A stretch of DNA of 64,000 nt. It comes from Okapia johnstoni. Lineage: Eukaryota > Chordata > Mammalia > Artiodactyla > Giraffidae. A model generated the notes under the pieces. That model saw nothing but the letters and a program-made list of their open reading frames with translations, was not told the origin of the DNA and searched no databases. Below are positions 57,393-64,000 of this stretch, piece by piece (position 1 is the stretch's first letter; each line of letters begins with the position of its first letter). Both the position numbers and the translations under genes were made by a program. The DNA is taken from contig CM044323.1 in NCBI GenBank assembly GCA_024291935.2, positions 56,706,140-56,770,139 of the forward strand, in the 5' to 3' direction.

Positions 57393-57415
57393 TCTCTCTC
57401 TCTCTCTCTCTCTCT
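57393..57415 (+). repeat. (TC)n microsatellite
   Basis: About eleven perfect TC units, read directly. Confidence 0.92.
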
Positions 57416-58085
57416 AAATATCCCTCAGTTCTTCCATATGGTTTATAGGGAATGAGCAGGAGTATTTTGTTCGTTTGTTTGCTCATGAGGACTACAATGA
57501 ATGAAGGTTACTATGGTTTTAACCAAGCTCTGATACATGGTTTTAAAATTCATGTGATATCGAAGCTTCACTGAGCAAAACATAGTCAATGAGAGCTTGT
57601 ACATCTAGATTCCTGCCTCCTTATAGACACCTGCTGTTTTCTTAAGAGACTTACTTCCCAATTGTCAGCTTATAGACTCTAACCTAGCAGTCTGCCATTT
57701 TCTTTCTTCTTCCATTCTCTTAATGTGTTCTGCCTATACTAACGCAGCACACTCATTTGTCTGGTAGCTTACCGCAAGTTTATTTTTGCCAGGTGCCATT
57801 CTAGAGGCTCTCTATTATGGAATTTCTAATTCTAACATTTTCCCAGATTTCTCCCCATTCTTCCTAAACTGAGAAGAAACGACTGTCCCCAACCTTATAA
57901 ATACAACCCAAATATCTGAAACCATGTCAAAGTAAATGTTTTTATAGACAAAAGCAAACAAAACTCCTCCAAAACCAATTTTCCAATTTCCTTACTAGTT
58001 TGCAAAATGGACATGAAGGAGGCAGCTGGTAGGTATAGAGTAACTGCAGACTAAAGAGAACACAATTTAATAAAATGTGCCAATG

Positions 58086-58405
58086 GGGCTTCTCTGGTGG
58101 TCCAGTGGTTGAGAGCCCGCCAGCCAACACAGCAGACATGGGTTCGATCCCTGGTCTGGGAAGATCCCACATGCCACGGGGCAACCAAGCCCATGTGCCA
58201 CAACTACCGAGCCTGCATGCTGCAACTACTAAAGCCTCTGCACCTAGAGCCTGTGGTCAGCAACAACAGAAGCCACTGCAATGAGAAGCCCACGCACTGC
58301 GATGAAGAGTAGTCCCCGCTCGCCACAACTAGAGAAAGCCCAAGTGCAACAATGAAGACTCAGTATAGCCAAAACATGAATAAATAAATAAATTTAAAAA
58401 TAATT
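58086..58405 (+). mobile_element. CHR-type SINE, long copy with near-perfect target duplication
   Basis: 'gggcttctctggtggtccagtggttgagagcccgcc...gggttcgatccctggtctgggaagatcccacatgcc...gcaaccaagcccatgtgccacaac...' to an (AATA)n tail. Flanks AAATGTGCCAATG (58073-58085) and AAATGGACCAATG (58406-58418) are 13-bp target duplications with two differences. Confidence 0.92.
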
Positions 58406-58679
58406 AAATGGACCAATGTCTCAAGAAAACAATTCTTGCTCTGGCTCTAATAAGTAAAATATTGTCTACACTAAAGAAGAGATGTTAATGCCCTGCAAAT
58501 AAATTCTATTTAATCGTTAATATAAAAGGATACCAGAAGATCATTTCTATGAAAGAGTTAAAAACTGCAATAGACAATAATCAACATATACACTCATTTT
58601 TAGCAGACCTAAGTACAGTGTTAGATTCAATTTCAGAGCCGGCCAAATGAAGCTTCTTTCAGTTTCCAGAGTGTAGCTA

Positions 58680-58860
58680 ATTCTCTCTCTCTCATTTCCT
58701 CATCATCCCCTCCCTTATGTCATTCCTTGGCTAACTTTACTCATCTTTCAGGTCTGAGCTTGTATGTCAGTGTCATCCTCCAGGAAGCATGCCCTGACAA
58801 CTCCCAGGTCTGGGTAGGCACCCTTCCTAGTGTCCTTATCATAGCACACTCATTACTTTC
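58680..58860. repeat. L2-like fragment
   Basis: 'ctaactttactcatctttcaggtctgagcttgtatgtcagtgtcatcctccaggaagcatgccctgacaac' follows L2. Further L2-like sequence lies at 59440-59960 and 59990-60200. Confidence 0.6.
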
Positions 58861-59019
58861 TTCCTCTTCAGGGGCAAGAAACCAGTATGACCTGGAAATA
58901 TCAGAGAAGTTACTATCAATGGATCACAAAACATACCATATAGAAATCCATATTTTTGTAAACTAGAAACTCACAACTATAAAGATGGGAGCACAACAAA
59001 ACTATGCAAGATTTATACA

Positions 59020-59200
59020 TTGCTTTGAAGTTTACAAAGCATTCCATACCTATTATTTAATCTTCATCACAACCTTAAGAAATATTAACCCTATTTTACA
59101 GATGAGGAAGCTAAGACTCAGGTTTGGGGCACTTCTCAGAGCCCCATAATAAATAACAGAGCCATTCTCAACCCATGTCTTTTATGCCAAGTGTTTTTTC
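59020..59200 (-). repeat. MIR fragment
   Basis: 'ctattatttaatcttcatcacaacc...ccctattttacagatgaggaagctaagactcagg...' is the reverse of the MIR core. Confidence 0.75.
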
Positions 59201-62200
59201 CATCACCTCCAGCATATCAGGCATTCAGAACAAACTGACTGAAAAGACAAAACAATTCAGTAAATGAATTTCTTTTTTCTCCTTTCAATTTATATAAAAT
59301 AAAAGCCTGTCTTTTAGTCAAAGACATCCTTTTCCCAGTAGATCAAAAAAATATAATCTCATGTCCACCAATCTTTAATACTGATGGTGGGAGGGGATGG
59401 TCCCGCTTATACACTACTGAAATTCAATGATTATTTTTTTTGGCTCAGCACTGTGCAAGGCTCTATGAAGGATACAAAAGCATCACATAATAAGATGCCT
59501 GACCTGAAGAGTTTTCAATCTTCTTGAGGAGACAAAAGTAACACCAACAACGTAAGGCAGTGCTGTTTTATAAACAGTGTGCGTAGAGGGTTGAGAAAAG
59601 GAGATAAGACAAGCTTAACAGGTTTTGAGGCAATGGTAGGAACTAAGACGAACTAGCCTAGGGAATGGCTAGGGTTTAGATAAGTGGATGAGGAGGGCAA
59701 AAGGAATCATATTGGAAATGGAATATGGCATATTTCTGGGGCAGTACTAGGAGCCAGGACTGAAAAGAAGATTCCCTTTAAGGTGGGAATATTAAGCCTG
59801 GAACAAAGTTAGACAAGTGACAGGGAGAAGAGACAAACTAAAGGGAGATGGATTAAGGAGAAATCATGTTCTTGATCAGAAAAAGGACGTGATGGAAGCA
59901 ATGACAAAGGAGGATAAGCTGAATGTGGAACAGATTGGCATACAATAATTCTAGAGTCAAGAGTGGCAACTAAATGGCTGATGCCCTTCCTTTGTGGCCT
60001 CAACACCCCCTGTGCTTATCATTATTACAGCATTCACTAATCAAACTGTAGTGAACTATCTCTTTAGCTATCTGGTTCCTGCATTAGACATCCCCTAGAG
60101 CAGTGACTACATTATTTCACCCTTACATATTCCCACACTAGCACAATGCCTACCTAGCACCTGACTGGCACTCAATGTTTGTTACAGAAATTACTCCACC
60201 CAGGTATCTGGTTATATGAGACTGACTAAGTAGCAGCCACAGGAATCATTAATAGAGAGGACATTTTAAGGAAGCAGTTAACAAGATGATTTTATAAGCA
60301 GAGAAAAAGTGACATATGACATGTCTTAAATGACTACTTCAAGTCTGGGTGCCTGGGTGCAGGGAACACAGGAAGCTTGGAGAATAATTCCCTTAGCAAG
60401 GCAAAGATCTATCTTGATTTTATACATACTGAATTATCTTTGAAGATAAGAACATCCAGATAGAAAAGCTAAAACGTAAGCCTTGGGGATAGTCTACTCT
60501 TTGAGGATGGGAGAAGAGGAGCCAATATTAAGATGTTATACAAATGCATTTGTCAGAGAACATTTTCAGCTAACAACTAGCTAAAATCTTAAACTTGCCC
60601 ACTAATAAGTAGACTCAAAATGCGCCCACTTTTACATGGAGGCTAACCTTTCAAATTCCTTTCTTTGCTCTTTCAGGGAATAATTTTTAGTGTGGTAGAG
60701 AAAAAGACCTTGAATATGAAAGCAACATGTATAATGCCTACTATAGCATACCTGTAAACCAGAGTATTATGATTTGTGATCAAAACCAAGAGAGAAAGTA
60801 AAACCACACCACGCTGCCATTAAAACAGTAGAAAAAGCAAAATAATAATAATAATTGGAATCTAGACCCACTGGAAAAACAAAGTCTAAGTCAATCAAGT
60901 ATGAGCATATTTATTCCTAAAAAGTCAAAATAGCAAAAATTTTAACTGAAAACCCAATTAGCATCTAAAAATAGACAATTATCTTTAAAATCATTGAAGG
61001 CTAGAGCCAAAAGCTAAAGATCAATGATGTCATTTTCATTCTGAACCAGTATGACTTTTCACTTACCTGAAAGCAGCTCTTATTTGGAACATGTACATTC
61101 ATTCTTGATTTAATTGGTGTGAAATAGCCAAAAAGTACAGTAGATATGGAAAACTACAATTTCAGTATAAAGTCTGACCTATTCATGAAAACTAACTTTT
61201 CACAAGACATAAGGAAAAAAATACATATTTGTGGGTAGCTACAATAAGGTAACAGGGTAAACACCTTAACAAAATTATTTGAACTTGGAAAATTACAAAC
61301 ATACTCACTGTTCTGACCCTGTAACAATAATTGCTATGGTGTTCTTTCTGGACAATGTAACATCCAAATATCCAAGTACAATAAGCGTTCTAATAACCAA
61401 CATGGTTAAGGAATGGGATTCTTCATATTCCAATTAGAATCATCATTACTGTATGTAAACTGTCAATTTTAAAAGGATTAGATACTGATGATCTATTATT
61501 CAAGCTAAAGTTATTTTTAATATAAGGCTTTGATTCAACAGGCACTTGAGACTTGTAGTGAACTTCAAGTCAAGGCATTCATTATGCAACTACTGTATGT
61601 ATAAACTGAACAGAATTAAGAATTGACAGTAATTGAGTTCATTCTTATAAACAAATTACTCTGAGGTGTATATTTTCGGAATGTAAAGGAGTCTCAGCTA
61701 CAGTTTTGATTTGTATAAACACTAGTTCAGAAATTAGGAGCTGTATTTAACTTTGTCTTGCCAATATATGGTCACAAATCACCTTACATTCTCCAAAATG
61801 AAAAGTGCAATGTAATAACTGCACTAATAAGTGACAAAATATTTTTACAGTACATTAATAAATATTTTTAATGTATGTAATCATGCCAAAGAACATAAAA
61901 AGTGTGTTAGAACATTATGAATATACAAGCATACAGTTAAGTGGCTTATAAATATGAAAAGATATATATACACATATGCATACAAATATTTCACTATTTT
62001 TTATGTTCAAAGTTAACATAACACACATATATAAACAGCTTAAATATCTGGACACAATACTATGTCAGTTTGTTCTAATAATGTCTGGAGAATCTTCCTA
62101 CTCTTTTAACCAGACTAAACTGTCTCAGAATACAAAGTTTTAAACAAGTAACTCTCAGGAATCACTCCATTTCACTTGGTATTAAGGTCATCTTCGTTTG

Positions 62201-62219
62201 TGTTTACCTGTAACACCTT

Positions 62220-62491
62220 ACGGAGAAGGCAATGGCACCCCACTCCAGTACTCTTGCCTGGAAAATTCCATGGACGGAGGAGCCGGGTAGGCTACAGCCC
62301 ATGCGGTCGCTAAGAGTCGGACACGACTGAGCGACTTCACTTTCACTTTTCCCTTTCATGCACTGGAGAAGGAAATGGCAACCCACTCCAGTATTCTTGC
62401 CTGGAGAATCCCAGGGATGGCAGAGCCTGGTGGGCCGCTGTCTATGGGGTCGCACAGAGTCGGACACGACTGAAGCGACTTAGCAGTAGCA
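62220..62491 (-). mobile_element. BOVA2 SINE with 10-bp target-site duplication
   Basis: A full two-unit element in reverse orientation ('cggagaaggcaatggcaccccactccag...' to '...gacacgactgaagcgacttagcagtagca'). GTAACACCTT flanks it perfectly at 62210-62219 and 62492-62501, so it is a recent, intact insertion. Confidence 0.95.
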
Positions 62492-63460
62492 GTAACACCT
62501 TTAAAAGTTAAAAGTTAACTTTTAACTGTTAAGATTAACTAACAGGATATTTCTTTTGAATTATCCTAAAACTTATCCTTTAATTTGAAATTTCCAAAAG
62601 CCAGAGGCTTCATTTTTATGGCAGCTCATATTTTTAGCTCATGCAAGAAAATGGAAAGGGTCTATATTCTACTGAAACCAGAGGTATATATTTCCCTGAA
62701 ACCAGAAAATGACATACAGAAATGATGTCAAATGATTTACCAAATGATTTGGTAATCAAATTACCAAATGATTTTATCAGTACATTCAAACACTTCAGAA
62801 GACACTTTTTAAACACAGATACTTGGTGAAAACCACACAATTCTACAGTATACACAACTGTCTGCCTTAGTTTATCAGAAAGAGTTTGATTATCTAGTTA
62901 TCTAGTTCTCTACTTTGATTCAACTTTGAAACTATAAAGCCAGCCACATTTGCTTATACTATCTTTTGCCTTTCAACATAGGGAATATCAACATAAGGCC
63001 ACACAGGGATACCTATTTTCTTCATGGAGAATCACTAATGTAAAAACATGATTCAGGTGCTCTAACTTAGGTATGTTAAAAAGCACAATGTTTAAGCAGC
63101 TTTGACCCAAGACCTACAAAAATATTTCAACAGCTATTCTTCTGCAACTATGAGATTTAACATGGTTGAGCTAACACCAGAGTAACTGCACCAAAAATAT
63201 CTGTAACTGTTTTAAGTTACACACAGATCACCACACTAGAGGAAGCTCAAAATCTGCAATACATTGTAGCTTATCTGATGTACCTACTCTCTGTTGTAGT
63301 TGCAAAGGCTACACATTTATGACCTACACAGCTGACCTCCCTGTTCTCTCTGAGTGTATGTATCTGTCTGACTCCTATCTTACTCCACAACTACTCAGTT
63401 ATGCATTTGAAACCTTGCTTTTCAGAACCTAATTCTGTTTTGAAAGCTTTAACATATGTC

Positions 63461-63493
63461 GCTGGTGGTCTAGTGGTTAAGATTCGGTGCACT
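63461..63493 (+). repeat. tRNA-Glu-like 5' half
   Basis: 'gctggtggtctagtggttaagattcggtgcact' retains the tRNA-Glu acceptor, D-arm and A-box text, but no anticodon arm or B-box follows. It is a truncated SINE or tRNA-half relic, not a tRNA gene. Confidence 0.55.
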
Positions 63494-64000
63494 CAACCTT
63501 TACTATAATAGGACCATTCAAATTTATGCTAAATATTGCACTATTAACAACAAAAAAAAGTTGCCTCTAGGATATATCCTCAATCATCACTGACTAGGTA
63601 AAATGGTCCTTCATAACACGGGTTATCTACAAAGTTCCCTCCGTTTACGGGTAGGGCTATGGCTCTAACTCAACTGAGTAAATTAGCTATTGGTCATGAT
63701 GAAAAGTTATAATTCATCTTTAATTTCTTCAATTTTGTTTTTCCCACTAGTGAAAAATCAGATGAATATTGCTAGAAAAATGATAGAACTCTTACAGCTA
63801 AAGCTAGTCAATTCTTTTATGTCTTTCTCATTAGATATTTTAGATTCAAAGCGGATTACTTCAGGCTCGGTTCTTTTCCTTCTCTAAAATTAGAAATCTA
63901 CCTTTGGTTGTTTACGATCTGTGGCCACCTCCCTTCTACCTGCTTATTTTGGTCTAGTAATGGTCTCTGTATGAATGACTCAACAGTGGCTGTGTAATGT

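Larger units (their letters stand above)
55125..64000. other. ARMC8 intron 5' of in-window exon 1 (partial)
   Basis: At least 8.9 kb of intron. I searched for the preceding coding exon and did not find it. Repeats listed separately fill 55600-58410, 58680-60200 and 62220-62491. Stretches 60200-62200 and 62510-63450 are AT-rich with nothing recognised. Confidence 0.8.

Noticed and set aside
58075..58312. Frames of 69-71 codons and tRNA-like text at 58.1 kb
   Set aside because: They are inside a CHR SINE with target duplications; the tRNA similarity is SINE ancestry, not a functional tRNA gene.
61040..61090. Possible ARMC8 upstream exon (a donor-like CTTTCAG|GTAAGTG on the minus strand at 61064-61071)
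   Set aside because: The sequence before it does not translate to the expected N-terminal ARMC8 residues in any frame.
1..64000. CRISPR arrays, operons, prophage, rRNA genes, endogenous retroviral genes
   Set aside because: None seen. The repeats are dispersed SINE/LINE/DNA-transposon copies, and no LTR pair or gag/pol/env-like frame was recognised.

Overview
This is vertebrate nuclear DNA from a ruminant artiodactyl (cattle, sheep, goat, buffalo or a relative; the species cannot be fixed from the sequence). It contains GT-AG introns, BovB (RTE) LINE fragments, an L1 3' end of artiodactyl type, about a dozen Bov-tA/BOVA2 SINE copies, cetartiodactyl CHR-type tRNA-Glu SINEs, and older mammalian MIR, L2, MER5A, MER1-like and Tigger1-like remnants. 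There is no bacterial gene organisation, and nearly all of the short open frames of 60-200 codons are chance frames in introns or repeats.

The whole window lies inside one gene on the minus strand: ARMC8, the armadillo-repeat subunit of the CTLH (GID) E3 ubiquitin ligase complex. Seventeen consecutive internal coding exons run from 55124 (5' side) down to 2691 (3' side). Every exon has a usable AG acceptor and GT donor, and the codon phases fit at all 16 junctions. The exons sum to 566 codons without a stop or frameshift. Set against the 673-residue human protein as I remember it, they cover about residues 42-607. The first ~41 codons and the promoter lie beyond the right edge, and the last ~66 codons with the main 3' UTR lie beyond the left edge.

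Layout from left to right (3' to 5' of the gene): 1-2690, intron with L2 and other old repeats; 2691-17078, seven exons among mostly ancient repeats; 17079-36159, a 19-kb intron with two BovB fragments in opposite orientation, an L1 3' end, and one unexplained exon-like open segment on the plus strand near 24.2 kb; 36160-55124, ten exons in a SINE-rich stretch with two very short introns (96 and 102 bp); 55125-64000, an upstream intron with nested CHR and Bov SINEs.

The most notable biological signal is just past the donor of the exon at 36160-36255. Reading through gives 21 more codons, a TGA, then a canonical AATAAA followed by a G/U-rich tract. The predicted protein length agrees with the short ARMC8 (beta) isoform as I remember it, so this looks like an intronic polyadenylation site that makes the truncated form. 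I found no previously undescribed system; the other findings are candidates for splicing control, nested transposons and one unidentified coding-like fragment.
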